This document shows, piece by piece, positions 29,801 through 38,186 of a stretch of DNA of 64,000 bases (within the stretch, counting starts at the first letter, position 1; every line of letters begins with the position of its first letter). The notes under the pieces were generated by a model. It made no database searches. It was not told where the DNA came from and was given only the letters and a program-made list of their open reading frames with translations. This DNA is from Chloroflexota bacterium. GTDB taxonomy: Bacteria > Chloroflexota > Anaerolineae > CG2-30-64-16. Made by a program: the position numbers and the translations under genes. The stretch covers positions 1-64,000 of the forward strand of contig JAPLHB010000051.1 in the NCBI GenBank assembly GCA_026389845.1, read 5' to 3'.

Positions 29801-30192
29801 CCACGGCCCAGCCCCTGGGCGTCAAGCGTCGTGGGGTTTGCGGCGGGGTTCGGCGTGGTCCAGTTGGCGGTCGTGAAGCCCCCGCGGAGGTTCAGCGCCT
29901 TGTCAAGATAGACGACCTGGGTGATGCCGGAGCGGGCGCTCACGCCGCTGTAGATTCCCGCGGCGATGCGAATCTCGTCGCCCGCTGCGGCAGCGTCTAC
30001 GGCCGCCTGCACCGTCGCATAACACGGACTGGCCCCGCCGCAGTTGCCGCCGGGCGCGACGTAGCGCACGGTGGCGGCAGGCGTAAGACCCGCCGCAGCC
30101 GTCCGCGATCCCATCACGCCGGCCGCCAGGGCCAGCGCCAGGCCAACGCCCAGCAACACAGCGATCCCTATGCCAGTGAAGCGATCATTCAT
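26854..30192 (-). CDS. Giant secreted parallel beta-helix protein
   Basis: 1112 aa. A signal peptide (VLLGVGLALALAAGVMGS) is followed by VRYVAPGGNCGGASPCYATV, the entry cap typical of PbH1/pectin-lyase-fold proteins. About 25 imperfect repeats of the type L-x-x-N-T-[IV]-x-x-N-x-A-s-x-G-x-GGG[IL] make up residues 150-900. GFDIGADEY closes the helix. A TPTPTATATAS linker leads to the C-terminal RVYMPHLLRRR, reminiscent of 'VYLPLV' ends in other Chloroflexota exoproteins. No catalytic Asp/Arg pattern of polysaccharide lyases could be assigned; a surface polymer binding or adhesin role is possible. Confidence 0.85.
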   Translation of the reverse strand: MNDRFTGIGIAVLLGVGLALALAAGVMGSRTAAAGLTPAATVRYVAPGGNCGGASPCYATVQAAVDAAAAGDEIRIAAGIYSGVSARSGITQVVYLDKALNLRGGFTTANWTTPNPAANPTTLDAQGLGRGLVISGTVTAAPAVTVEGLRITGGNATGLGGYGGADRPAGGGVFVYLAQATLHNCAIYSNTASTVASGSGYGGGLAAMFSTLTLDGSTVENNRASTGGIGYGGGVLVKNYPGWGGPVTLSANTIRNNTASTASGGWGGGIHLDTVTAALAGNTIADNTATSAAGATGYGGGIRADGSEITFTNNTVQGNRASASGPGSGGGIFLRDANATLTDNRLIGNTAATATVGDGGGLYAVSDLNTRIATIALASNTFQDNAACGNAVPATALCRGGGIELWRVKATLTGNTIQGNTAGNTAMGSTPVNNNSRGGGISLNEPFDTALTANTVRNNIANITGYGYGGGIEASAQTPRPGLVVLTGNTVQENTGSQGFTGYGGGIFTSDVTITLSSNVLAANTASKGKDGFGGGFYAESGMLTLRDNTIENNIASTADQGVGGGLSFGYVTYDVRAAATLTGNTVRGNTGSTAAANTSGWKSGAGGLDLWLADGTVSGNTFTGNTGATAQAAYCGGVAIYASVHAAASFTGNLVQDNIASAAAAGGGGGGLCASGNAVVTGNSILDNRAATAGGGSGGGVMLGIGLRGASLGGPTTFSGNTVRGNVAGGAGDGQGGGLYVSRNTMNSTDIFTVTHNLIADNVASQSGAGSGGGIYLGPSYMARLDANTILGNTASKNAAMTGLGGGLSIASSNEFSVTNSVIAHNRADTQGSGVWMGKTGNLSEPLTWGRFLHTTIADNQVGAGVWLESPLYAGSLVDPYASGTQLKVTTPCYYRIGDTLLILHTNGTTRAWRRLVAIGYGDAWRLTLDSALPDAYPVGSTVRDASAMFVDTIVAGQTTGLGAVDQPVTLVSTLWSGNGANTTDNLSAILTQGDVAGAPAFLNAAAGDYHIGSASAARDAGVDASIRADMDGDTRPAGPGFDIGADEYTGQVTRTPTPTATATASPTKTPTVTATRTPTATGTRPVSTPTPTATRVTAQRVYMPHLLRRR

Positions 30193-30218
30193 CGGGGACT
30201 CCTTGGCATTACAGCAAC

Positions 30219-33080
30219 TCAGGTCGTTGGTTTTCTTGCCCGCGCCAGGTTGAGCGCTAACAACCGCGCCAGGATATCATCGTCTGAAAGATCCACCGGC
30301 CAGCCGTACGCGGCGAGGACGGCCGCGTCCAGCGCCCGGTGCGCCAGGTCGAGCCACGCCGGCCGCGCGTTGTAGAGGTGCGTGAGGGTGCGAGCGGGCG
30401 AGACCTTCGAGGTTTCCGAAACCTCGAAGGTCTGTCGCGGGTTCAGCCACGCGTCGCGCTTCGCCACCAGTCCGGCCGCGGCCGCGGCGATGGCCTGCAC
30501 GCGCGGGTCGTCCGCCGGTTCCCGGCCGGGCGGCCACGGGAAGGGGAAGGTCTCGAAGGTGGTGGTGGGGGTGTAGCGTGGCCGATCCTCCAGCGATGTG
30601 CCCATCCGCAGCGCCCAGACCTCGTGGACGCGAGAGTGGAGGACACCGAAGAAGTAGTCGTCGTCGCGGGCGACGACGATGAGCAAGTTGGCAGGCAGTA
30701 CCTCGACTGGTATCCAGGAGAAGAAGAAGTGTTTGGAGACCATTGACGTGCCAATGTAGCGCGACAAAGGCTTCAAAGCAGCACGCATTTCTGGCCGAGG
30801 CCGTTCGTGCAACCACCACTGGCTGATCGTGGAGCGTTGGTTAACTCGTTTGGGTTTGACATTGGCCACCACGTACTCAAACGGCGCCTCGTACAGGGCC
30901 GCTTCTTCCATGGATGTTCCGATCCCAAAATCAATGATCCAGACGTCGCGTGAGCCGCGCGTTAGATCCATGCCGTTGAAGTAGGGTCGCAGCACGTCGC
31001 TGTTGGGCCGACCGTTGGGGTTCAACGGCAAGGCCATCCATTCTCGTGCTTTTTCTGCGGGTATGTCGAAGGGTCCAGCGGGCGTTACGCCCATGAATGA
31101 CAACCCAAGGTTTTCCGACAGTCGTTGCGCTTGCGTCAGGTCAACGGCTGCCGTCAAGTTGCTATTGATCATGGCGGCAGGCCGCCCATCAAGCTCTCTC
31201 GCCGCTTCCTTGCCGCCATCGAACCCGACCATCGAAACCCGCACCGCTGCGCCTTCCAGCACCCACGGCCGATCGCTCCAGGCCATGAAGATGTCACCAC
31301 TCTCTTTGATTTGCTCCAATACTCTGCGACTCGCGCCGCCTCGAATGGAATTGGTCGCCAACAGCCCGGCCCGTTTCGCCTTCCCTGCCGCGATCTGCGC
31401 CCGCGCCTTCTCAAACCAGTAGCACACCAGGTCGGCCTCGCGCGGCACGCGGCCGTCGTACAGCTTGAACAGGCCATCCACGTACGCGTCGCCCAGCTCG
31501 GAGCGCAGCCGCTTCCCGCCCAAAAACGGCGGGTTCCCGATGATCACATTAGCCGCCGGCCACTCCGGCTCGCGAGACCTGACAGGTTTTGGCGCTTCAT
31601 GTTCCTCTGTCGGCATGTCGCTCTCGAAACCTGTCAGGTCTAGGATCGCGTCCATCTGCTGGATCGCTTCCAGCGGCCGCAGGATCGGCTCGGCCGGAAT
31701 GCCGTAGCCGTTCTCGCGGAACCACTGAATGTAGCCGATCCAGATGGTGGCCTGCGCCAGCTCGCGGGCGTAGAGGTTGATCTCGATGCCGTGAAGCTGC
31801 TCCGGCGAGACCATCGGCAACGCGCGGCTGTCGCCCAGGGTCGCGGCCAGGTTGATGACCTCCTGCTCCAGGTCCAGCAGTTGGCGCAGCGCGATGTAGA
31901 GGAAGTTGCCGCTGCCGCACGCCGCGTCCAGCACCTGCACGGCCGCCAGCTCGGCGCGGAAGCCGCGCAGCAGGCCGAACAGCTCCGCCTCGATTTTAGC
32001 CAGTTGCCGGGTCTTCTGCGGCGACGGCTTGCTCCCGGCTAACAGGTCGCGCTTTTTAGCCTTAGCCTCAGCCTTAACCTTAACTTCCGCCCAGCGTCGT
32101 CGCAGCGGGGCCATCAGCACCGGCTCGACGATCAGCAGGATGTCCTCCTTGCCGGTGTAGTGCGCGCCGAGCTGCGACCGCTTGCCGGGGTCCAGGCTGC
32201 GCTCGAACAGGGTGCCCAGCACCGAGGGCTCGATCGCGGCCCAGTCCAGCCCGCTCACCTCGGCCAGGATGCGCAGCCCGTCCGCGTCGAGCTCCAGCGC
32301 AGTATCGTCGTCGAACAGCCCGCCGTCCACGTGCGGCACATCTTCGACGCCGAACGGGCCGCCGGTCGCCATCGCGGCGAAGAGCTGACGCACCTGGGCG
32401 GTGAACGCGGCCGGTGAGCGGTGCGGCTTCGTCACCAGGCGGTTGAACAGCTTGTTCGGCAGAATGCTGGCGTCCTCGGCGAACAGGCAGAAGAGCAGCC
32501 GAATCAGGAAGTGGGCGATGGCGTGGGGGTCTTCGCCGCGCGCGCGCAGCAGGGCCGCCAGCCGGGCGAAGTGCGTGGCGGCCTCCTCCGTCACCTGCTC
32601 CGGGGTTTTGGCGTCGCGCAGCGCATCCGGGTCGGTGAACGCCTTGTGCAGGATTGCCAGCTTCGCGGGGATCAGCAGGTCATCCAGCGCCAGCTCGTAG
32701 ACGCGCTTGACGGTGTTGGTAAAGTTGGTGTGGATGACGATGCGCTGCAGGTCGCAAACGATCAGCAGCGGCGGGTTCAGCAGCGACTCGCGGTATTGCA
32801 GGAGCTGCCGGTACGCCCGGCCCAGGTCGGCGTCCTGGCCCTTATACTCCCAGGCGAAGTAGCCCATCTTCCAGACGTCGGCCCAGCCCTGGCCGCCGGT
32901 CGTCTTGCCCGCGCCGGCCTCGAAGGTGTACCAGCGGCCTGCGGAGTCGGCTTCGGTCGGCGTGGGCTGGCCCAGCAGCGCGCACAGGTCGTTGAAGTGC
33001 GACTGGCTGGCCGAACGCTCCTTCAACGTGGCGTGGCGCCATTTGGCGACGAAGTCTTGCGGTGAAAGGGTGGCAGGCAT
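30219..33080 (-). CDS. MmeI-like Type IIL/IIG bifunctional restriction-modification enzyme
   Basis: 953 aa. One chain with nuclease, N6-adenine methyltransferase and target recognition. The nuclease motif is D68-x9-E78-x-K80 (WEYKGQD), as in MmeI. A helical linker follows, then LGTLFERSLDPGKRSQLGAHYTG, SAM motif I LDAACGSGNFLYIAL and motif IV NPPFLGG. The TRD spans about 640-860 and the C-terminal part contains FETFPFPWPPG. Slightly longer than MmeI, partly because two palindromic repeats are read in frame (at 31575 and 30401). A TTGACC-17-TAAACT promoter (33112-33084) abuts the ATG. Confidence 0.9.
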   Translation of the reverse strand: MPATLSPQDFVAKWRHATLKERSASQSHFNDLCALLGQPTPTEADSAGRWYTFEAGAGKTTGGQGWADVWKMGYFAWEYKGQDADLGRAYRQLLQYRESLLNPPLLIVCDLQRIVIHTNFTNTVKRVYELALDDLLIPAKLAILHKAFTDPDALRDAKTPEQVTEEAATHFARLAALLRARGEDPHAIAHFLIRLLFCLFAEDASILPNKLFNRLVTKPHRSPAAFTAQVRQLFAAMATGGPFGVEDVPHVDGGLFDDDTALELDADGLRILAEVSGLDWAAIEPSVLGTLFERSLDPGKRSQLGAHYTGKEDILLIVEPVLMAPLRRRWAEVKVKAEAKAKKRDLLAGSKPSPQKTRQLAKIEAELFGLLRGFRAELAAVQVLDAACGSGNFLYIALRQLLDLEQEVINLAATLGDSRALPMVSPEQLHGIEINLYARELAQATIWIGYIQWFRENGYGIPAEPILRPLEAIQQMDAILDLTGFESDMPTEEHEAPKPVRSREPEWPAANVIIGNPPFLGGKRLRSELGDAYVDGLFKLYDGRVPREADLVCYWFEKARAQIAAGKAKRAGLLATNSIRGGASRRVLEQIKESGDIFMAWSDRPWVLEGAAVRVSMVGFDGGKEAARELDGRPAAMINSNLTAAVDLTQAQRLSENLGLSFMGVTPAGPFDIPAEKAREWMALPLNPNGRPNSDVLRPYFNGMDLTRGSRDVWIIDFGIGTSMEEAALYEAPFEYVVANVKPKRVNQRSTISQWWLHERPRPEMRAALKPLSRYIGTSMVSKHFFFSWIPVEVLPANLLIVVARDDDYFFGVLHSRVHEVWALRMGTSLEDRPRYTPTTTFETFPFPWPPGREPADDPRVQAIAAAAAGLVAKRDAWLNPRQTFEVSETSKVSPARTLTHLYNARPAWLDLAHRALDAAVLAAYGWPVDLSDDDILARLLALNLARARKPTT
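30401..30433. repeat. 33-bp perfect palindrome in the R-M gene
   Basis: AGACCTTCGAGGTTT, loop CCG, AAACCTCGAAGGTCT: 15-bp perfect arms, 11 codons. Translated as TFEVSETSKVS, almost the same peptide as in the CBS gene. Confidence 0.9.
31575..31641. repeat. Long-loop palindrome in the R-M gene
   Basis: AGACCTGACAGGTTT (31575-31589) and AAACCTGTCAGGTCT (31627-31641), 15-bp perfect arms with a 37-nt loop, in frame (LTGFESDMPTEEHEAPKPVR). It sits just after motif IV in the methyltransferase half. Confidence 0.85.
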
Positions 33081-33120
33081 GGCAGTTTACCAGTGCAGCG
33101 GCCGATGGTCAACGCGCGCT

Positions 33121-33936
33121 TCAGACATTTGTCTCAGCTAAAAAGTCGCACACCGTCTCCATGTAGCGGGCGAACTGCTCGCGGCGAATGCTGTGACCAG
33201 CGCCTGCGATGTGGGCGATGCGCGTTTGCGGCGTGAGGGCCTGAAGCGCGGCCGCGCTCTCCGGCGTGACAAGCGCGCCCAGCGCCGGATCGGCCGTGAG
33301 CAGCAGCGCCGGGCAGGTGATGCGGCGCACGGTGGCCGGCCAGTCCACAGTCTCCGGTTCCCGCCTGACGAGGATGTTGAAGCTGAATCGCAGCTTCGCG
33401 TCGGCCCAGGGACCGAGCTCGGCCTCCGACCAGGTGGGTGATGCGCTGCGTGCATGAGCGATCAGTTCCTCGCGCGTTTTGCGTTTCAGTTCGATAATTC
33501 CCAGGCGTAGGGCCGACAGCCGCGCGGGCGCCTCCTGCACCGCGGCCGGCGCCCACCCCGTGGGCGGGTCTTCCAGTAGGATCGCGCGCGGCAGGTCGGG
33601 GTAGGTGCCGGCGAGCACGAGGGTTGAAGCCGCGCCCATCGAATGGCCCAGTACCGCCGGCATCTTCAGGCCCAATTCCTGGATCACGCTGGCCAGGTCG
33701 TTGGCGTGATCTGCGGAACCATACCCCTGTTCGGGCGCGGCCGAGCGGCCGTGGCCGCGCGCATCCACCATCACGACGTCGTAGTCGGCTTCCAATGCCT
33801 CGGCAACGGGCGTCCAGCATAGGCCGTCGTCGGAGAAGCCATGCGCTAATACCACCGGCGGCTTCGCGCCGCCCGTGCGGGTAAAGTGCAACGTCAGACC
33901 GTTGACCACAATGTCGCCAGATTGCCAGAGGATCAT
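33121..33936 (-). CDS. Alpha/beta hydrolase
   Basis: 271 aa. Oxyanion region LAHGFSDDGLCW, nucleophile elbow GHSMGAAS (Ser), acid probably in LLTADPALGALV, and His in GAGHSIRREQF. The substrate is unknown; it resembles esterase/haloperoxidase-like members. AAGGAG is about 9 nt upstream. No signal peptide. Confidence 0.88.
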   Translation of the reverse strand: MILWQSGDIVVNGLTLHFTRTGGAKPPVVLAHGFSDDGLCWTPVAEALEADYDVVMVDARGHGRSAAPEQGYGSADHANDLASVIQELGLKMPAVLGHSMGAASTLVLAGTYPDLPRAILLEDPPTGWAPAAVQEAPARLSALRLGIIELKRKTREELIAHARSASPTWSEAELGPWADAKLRFSFNILVRREPETVDWPATVRRITCPALLLTADPALGALVTPESAAALQALTPQTRIAHIAGAGHSIRREQFARYMETVCDFLAETNV

Positions 33937-33969
33937 CGCTGCGCTCCTTGTGAATTTGAACGGCGGACT

Positions 33970-34037
33970 GAGGCTACCAGTCTACCAGTCTACCAATCTA
34001 CCCAGTTTACCGACCTACCTGGTCCCGATCTACCCGT
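33970..34037. repeat. CTACCAGT-type tandem repeat
   Basis: About eight degenerate units such as CTACCAGTCTACCAGTCTAC. It lies between the hydrolase and the aminotransferase. Confidence 0.8.
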
Positions 34038-35196
34038 GTCTACGGACGAAGCGGTTCATCCGCTCCAGCGCCTCTTCGAGCTTGTCCTGCGCGGTCGCGT
34101 AGCACATGCGCACGTAGCCCTCGCCGCCCAGCCCAAACGCGGGGCCGGGGACGGCCGCAATCCGCTCCTCCTCCAGCAGCGTCCACGCGAACTTCTCCGA
34201 GTCCATCCCGCTGGCGCGGATGTCGGGGAAGGCGTAGAACGCGCCGCGCGGCTCGAACGCGGGCAGGCCGATGCTGTTCAGCCCGCTCACCAGCAACTTG
34301 CGCCGGACGTTGTACGAATCGCGCATCGCCAGGACCGCATCTTCGGCCCGCGGGTCGGTGAGCGCGGTAATCGCCGCGACCTGCGCGGTGGTGGACGCCG
34401 ACATGATGGTGTACTGGTGCACCTTGCGCATGGCGCCCAAGATGTCGGCCGGCCCCAGCCCAAAGCCCAGACGCCAGCCGGTCATGGCGTAGTCCTTCGA
34501 AAAGCCGCCGACGATGAGCGTTCGTTCGCGCATCCCAGGCAGGCTGCTGAAGGTTGTGTGCGGAGCGGCATAGGTCAGCCGGTCGTAGATTTCGTCGGAG
34601 ATGACGAGCAGGTCGTGACGGGCCGCGACGGCCGCGATCTCGCGCATCCGCTCGATGTCAAGCACCGCGCCGGTGGGGTTGTTGGGATAATTAATCAAAA
34701 TTGCCTTGGTCTTAGGCGTGATCGCGGCCTCGATCTGGCTGCCGGTGACCTGAAACGCGGTGTCAACGTGGGTGGCGATCGGCACGGGCACGCCGCTGGC
34801 GAAGCTCACCTCGGCCTCGTAGGAGACGAAGCAGGGCTCGGGAATGATCACCTCGTCGCCGGGGTCGATAATGGCGGTGAGACCCAGGTAGAGCGCCTCC
34901 GAGCCACCGACTGTGACCAGCGTCTCGTCCTCCGGGTCGTAGGCCACGCCGTAACGTTGCGCCCACTTGGCCGCGATAGCCTGGCGCAGCTCCAGGATGC
35001 CGGAGTTGGAGGTGTAGCGCGTCTCCCCGCGGTTGAGCGACGCGATGCCGGCCTGCCGGATCACTTCCGGCGTGACGAAGTCCGGCTCGCCGATCCCCAG
35101 CGAGATCACATCTTGCATTGTCGCGGCGATATCGAAAAATTTACGGATGCCGGAAGGCGGTACGGCTGCCACTCGGCGCGAGATACGATTAAGCAT
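34030..35196 (-). CDS. PLP-dependent class I/II aminotransferase
   Basis: 388 aa, fold-type I. Seen: SLGIGEPDFVTPE, YTSNSGILELRQAIA, INYPNNPTGAVLD, SDEIYDRLTY, and the PLP lysine in GGFSKDYAMTGWRLGFG. Close to the aspartate/aromatic aminotransferase (AspC/PatA-like) group; substrate choice cannot be decided. CGGAGG lies 10 nt upstream of ATG. The C-terminus runs into the CTACCAGT repeat. Confidence 0.93.
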   Translation of the reverse strand: MLNRISRRVAAVPPSGIRKFFDIAATMQDVISLGIGEPDFVTPEVIRQAGIASLNRGETRYTSNSGILELRQAIAAKWAQRYGVAYDPEDETLVTVGGSEALYLGLTAIIDPGDEVIIPEPCFVSYEAEVSFASGVPVPIATHVDTAFQVTGSQIEAAITPKTKAILINYPNNPTGAVLDIERMREIAAVAARHDLLVISDEIYDRLTYAAPHTTFSSLPGMRERTLIVGGFSKDYAMTGWRLGFGLGPADILGAMRKVHQYTIMSASTTAQVAAITALTDPRAEDAVLAMRDSYNVRRKLLVSGLNSIGLPAFEPRGAFYAFPDIRASGMDSEKFAWTLLEEERIAAVPGPAFGLGGEGYVRMCYATAQDKLEEALERMNRFVRRHG

Positions 35197-35238
35197 GAAG
35201 AAAAGCCTCCGTATTAGATTGCCAAATCATTCCACATC

Positions 35239-36468
35239 CTACCTCACCGTCAGCGCCACGTCGGTCACGCGACTGTCGTAATCGTGGCCGGCGGCGTAAA
35301 TGGTGATGGTGTTGATGCGGGCCGGACGGGTGTCCCGGAGGAGGTCGAACAGGTTGGGTGATTCGTAGGTGTACCAGATACCAAGCGGGATCTTCTCGCC
35401 GGTCGGCTGATCCCACGTGCTCTTGGTCGGCAGATCCATGTAGTAGAAGCCCTGCACCCATGGCAGATCCTTGCCGTAGATGTCGGAATAGTTAATCCTG
35501 ACCATCACCGGGTACTCGGAGGCCCGATAGCCGCCGCCGGGCACGCTTTGGTAGAGCAACTGCACGTCGAGCCGTAGCACCAGCGAGTCGTAGCCCTGCA
35601 CATCGCGATTAACGGCCTGCTGTACGCCGATTTCGCTGGGCGCGCCGTCTTCCTCGGTCCGGGTGAAGCGGAGCATCTGCCGGCCGTCGTTTTGCTCCTG
35701 CGTCACAACGCCCGGCTGTAGACCCTTGCCCGTTTCGATGTTGCTGACCGACTGCCAGGTGGGCGCCAGGCGTCCATCGAAACTGCCGTTGAGCACCAGG
35801 TTCAGCGCATCCGTCACCGGCAGGTCGGGGGGGGCATCGGCGCGCACGCTCACCCGCTCGCCGCTGTGCACCGTAACCAGGGTGTTAGCCGCTATCACCT
35901 GCGCCGTGCCCAGGCGGACGCGTACCACCGTCTCCCCTTTTTCAATGGCGATGTCGAACGTGCCAGGCCCCAAGGTGACGCTGGCCTGGGGCGTGACGAA
36001 ATCCGCCCGTACTGGGCGGCCATCCGCGGTTTGCGTGGTCGTTCTCACCCGGCCACGTTGAAGGGTAAAGGTAAGCTGGTTCGGATCGCTGCTCAGACTG
36101 AAGCGCGGCGTCCGCGCGCGCTCGATGCGCACAACGGTATCCTGAAACAACTGCACCGTGCCCAACACTTGTCCGGCGGCCTCGTCGGCAAAGACCGTGA
36201 GCAGCGCCTTGGCCGTGTTGTCGGTCGTCACCTGGCTGCCCTCGGCCGCAGCGCGGCGGTCGGTCACAGCGACGGGATCATCGGCGTTGGGCGCGCGCAG
36301 TTGCACCGTGCCGGCCATCGCAGTCACGTAGGCCGTCTTGGCCTCGGCCGCATGGAGCAGATAGCTGCGCCCTCCCAGCGGCACGACGACTGCCAGCAGG
36401 CAACAGAGAAGGAAGCTGGCGAGCAGGATGAGCCAGGCGACCCGTTGCGGGTTTTGACGCCAATTCAT
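35239..36468 (-). CDS. FecR-like membrane protein
   Basis: 409 aa. One N-terminal membrane helix (WLILLASFLLCCLLAVVVPL), then a FecR-type beta domain (AKTAYVTAMAGTVQLRAP, GTVQLFQDTVVRIERA, PQASVTLGPGTFDIAIEKGE, TLVTVHSGERVSVRAD). The C-terminal beta-sandwich (about 230-405, LVLNGSFDGRLAPTWQSV) looks like a carbohydrate-binding module. No sigma factor or TonB receptor is adjacent, so this is not a classical FecR regulator. It lies 6 nt after the TPR gene and is probably co-expressed. Confidence 0.75.
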   Translation of the reverse strand: MNWRQNPQRVAWLILLASFLLCCLLAVVVPLGGRSYLLHAAEAKTAYVTAMAGTVQLRAPNADDPVAVTDRRAAAEGSQVTTDNTAKALLTVFADEAAGQVLGTVQLFQDTVVRIERARTPRFSLSSDPNQLTFTLQRGRVRTTTQTADGRPVRADFVTPQASVTLGPGTFDIAIEKGETVVRVRLGTAQVIAANTLVTVHSGERVSVRADAPPDLPVTDALNLVLNGSFDGRLAPTWQSVSNIETGKGLQPGVVTQEQNDGRQMLRFTRTEEDGAPSEIGVQQAVNRDVQGYDSLVLRLDVQLLYQSVPGGGYRASEYPVMVRINYSDIYGKDLPWVQGFYYMDLPTKSTWDQPTGEKIPLGIWYTYESPNLFDLLRDTRPARINTITIYAAGHDYDSRVTDVALTVR

Positions 36469-36474
36469 GGAGGG

Positions 36475-37056
36475 TTACTCCCCGCGTTTGCGGATGTTGT
36501 CCAGGTAGTGTTGGGCGTCCCGGTCGTTCGGATTGGTTTCCAGCGCGGCGGTGAAGTGGGCCGCGGCGCGCTCGGCGTCCTGATCGAGCCGGTCTCCGAC
36601 CGAGCGCTCCAGGTAGATCAGGCCCAGGTTGTAGTGCACGTTCGGCGCGACCGGGTCGAGCGCCAACGCGCGCTCGAAAGCCTGGATGGAGCGCTCCTGG
36701 CGCTCGGCCGTGGCAAAGGGCAGCTTGCCCAGGTAGGCGGCGGCTAGGTTGATCCAGACCATCGGGTTATCGGGTTCCAGCCGGACGGCGGCTTCCAACA
36801 CGGGCACGGCCTGGGCGTGTTTGCCCTGCAAAATGTACGCGCCCCCCAGGTTGATCGCCGCCGCGGCGTTGTCCGGGGCCAGCTCCCAGGCCTCGGTCAG
36901 CAGGGGCAGCGCCTCGCCGGGCCGTTTCGCGGCCAGCAGCCGGGTGCCCCCGGCCAACAGGGCCTGGACGCGTTCGGCCACGGGTGGCTCATTGCGCTCG
37001 GTCGTCGGCTGCAAGGAAGGCATCTTAGGGAGTTGTGGTTTACGATGCTTACTCAT
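36475..37056 (-). CDS. TPR-repeat protein
   Basis: 193 aa. Four TPR-like units from about residue 45 (EALPLLTEAWELAPDNAAAA, QAVPVLEAAVRLEPDNPMVW, SIQAFERALALDPVAPNVHY, AAAHFTAALETNPNDRDAQH). A protein-interaction scaffold, cytoplasmic by sequence. Its C-terminal GEE/stop bases supply the GGGGAG ribosome site of the FecR-like gene. Confidence 0.88.
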   Translation of the reverse strand: MSKHRKPQLPKMPSLQPTTERNEPPVAERVQALLAGGTRLLAAKRPGEALPLLTEAWELAPDNAAAAINLGGAYILQGKHAQAVPVLEAAVRLEPDNPMVWINLAAAYLGKLPFATAERQERSIQAFERALALDPVAPNVHYNLGLIYLERSVGDRLDQDAERAAAHFTAALETNPNDRDAQHYLDNIRKRGE

Positions 37057-37087
37057 TTCGTTTCGTCCGGCGGATCACCATCTTGGA

Positions 37088-37256
37088 ATTGTCATGCTGA
37101 GCGGGTTAACAAGTCAAAGCACGCTGCGGCAAGATTCCAGCGAAGCATCTCTGTGAAACTTCAGTCAGTCGCTCCGTGGGAGGCAAGGAGATTCTTCGCT
37201 CTCGTTCGCCATCGCGAGGGGTTCATGGTAAAGCCGCTCAGAATGACGCGCCATGA
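37088..37256. repeat. Inverted-repeat element with CATTCTGAGCGGGTT-type ends
   Basis: Starts GTCATGCTGAGCGGGTT, contains CCAGCGAAGCATCT and AAGGAGATTCTTCGCT, ends CCGCTCAGAATGAC. About 165 bp, no gene. Confidence 0.8.
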
Positions 37257-37268
37257 TGCAAAAGTGCC

Positions 37269-38174
37269 TTACGACACCCACGCGATCACCGCCGTCACCG
37301 TCGCCAAACTCGCCAACGACGAAATGAAGATCGAGCCGGCCACCAGGTTCGGCTCGGTGTCGTAGCGGCTGGCGACGATGCTTGCCGAGACGGCGCTTGG
37401 CACAGCCGCCTGCACGATGCCCACTTGCCGGGCCAGGCCGGTGAGACCCAGGGGCGCGGCAAGCACGGCGGCGATGGCCGGCGCGACAAGCAAGCGCAGC
37501 GCCGCGGCCAGCCCGGCCAGCCCCCAGTGCCGGCGATCGAGCGGCAATACCGCCAACTGCATCCCCAGGACCACCAACATCGCTGGCACTGTGGCCCGGC
37601 TGCCCAGGTCGAGCGCTCGACTCAACGGCAGGGGGATGATCCATCCCAGGCGGTTGGCGGCCAGCCCCAGCGCGATGGCGTAGACCGCGGGATTGCCGAA
37701 CACTTGCCCCAGGGCATAGCGCCCACTTGCGCGGCCGCGCGCGGCCAGAAAGACGCCCAGCGAGTTCACCATCAGGTTATCAACGATGAAACAAATCAGC
37801 GCCAGCGCCACCGCTTCTTTGCCGAACGCGAACTCGTTGACGGGCAACCCGAAATTGCCGGAGTTGGCGAACACGACCGACAGCAACAACGCACTCCGAA
37901 CCTGGCCTGTCAGCTTCAGCCGTCCGGCTAGAAGGTACACGGCCGGCACCATCAGTGCGTAGAAGAGCAACTTGAGCAGCGCCAACCGTCCCAACAGCTC
38001 CGGCGCAATGGTGGTCGTCGCCAGGTTGACGAAGACCAGGCAGGGGTTGAAGATGTAAAACGTCACACGCGCCAGCGCTGCCGGGTCGAGCCGACTGGCG
38101 CGGCCCAGCGCGTAGGCCGCGCCGACCACCAGGAGCAGGGGCGCCAGCACCGTGCCGAAAATCGTCAGGAACAT
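37269..38174 (-). CDS. AEC-family (auxin efflux carrier-type) transporter
   Basis: 301 aa polytopic inner-membrane protein. The two-halved pattern of about ten helices includes YIFNPCLVFVNLATT and LLSVVFANSGNFGLPVNEFAF in the first half and MLVVLGMQLA, LTGLARQVGIVQAAVPSAV in the second. AEC carriers export small organic acids or amino acids; the substrate is unknown. Confidence 0.9.
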   Translation of the reverse strand: MFLTIFGTVLAPLLLVVGAAYALGRASRLDPAALARVTFYIFNPCLVFVNLATTTIAPELLGRLALLKLLFYALMVPAVYLLAGRLKLTGQVRSALLLSVVFANSGNFGLPVNEFAFGKEAVALALICFIVDNLMVNSLGVFLAARGRASGRYALGQVFGNPAVYAIALGLAANRLGWIIPLPLSRALDLGSRATVPAMLVVLGMQLAVLPLDRRHWGLAGLAAALRLLVAPAIAAVLAAPLGLTGLARQVGIVQAAVPSAVSASIVASRYDTEPNLVAGSIFISSLASLATVTAVIAWVS

Positions 38175-38186
38175 GGGCGGCTTTCC

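Noticed and set aside
33886-35217. 443-aa open frame opposite the aminotransferase
   Set aside because: Shadow frame; the opposite protein has a full PLP enzyme signature.
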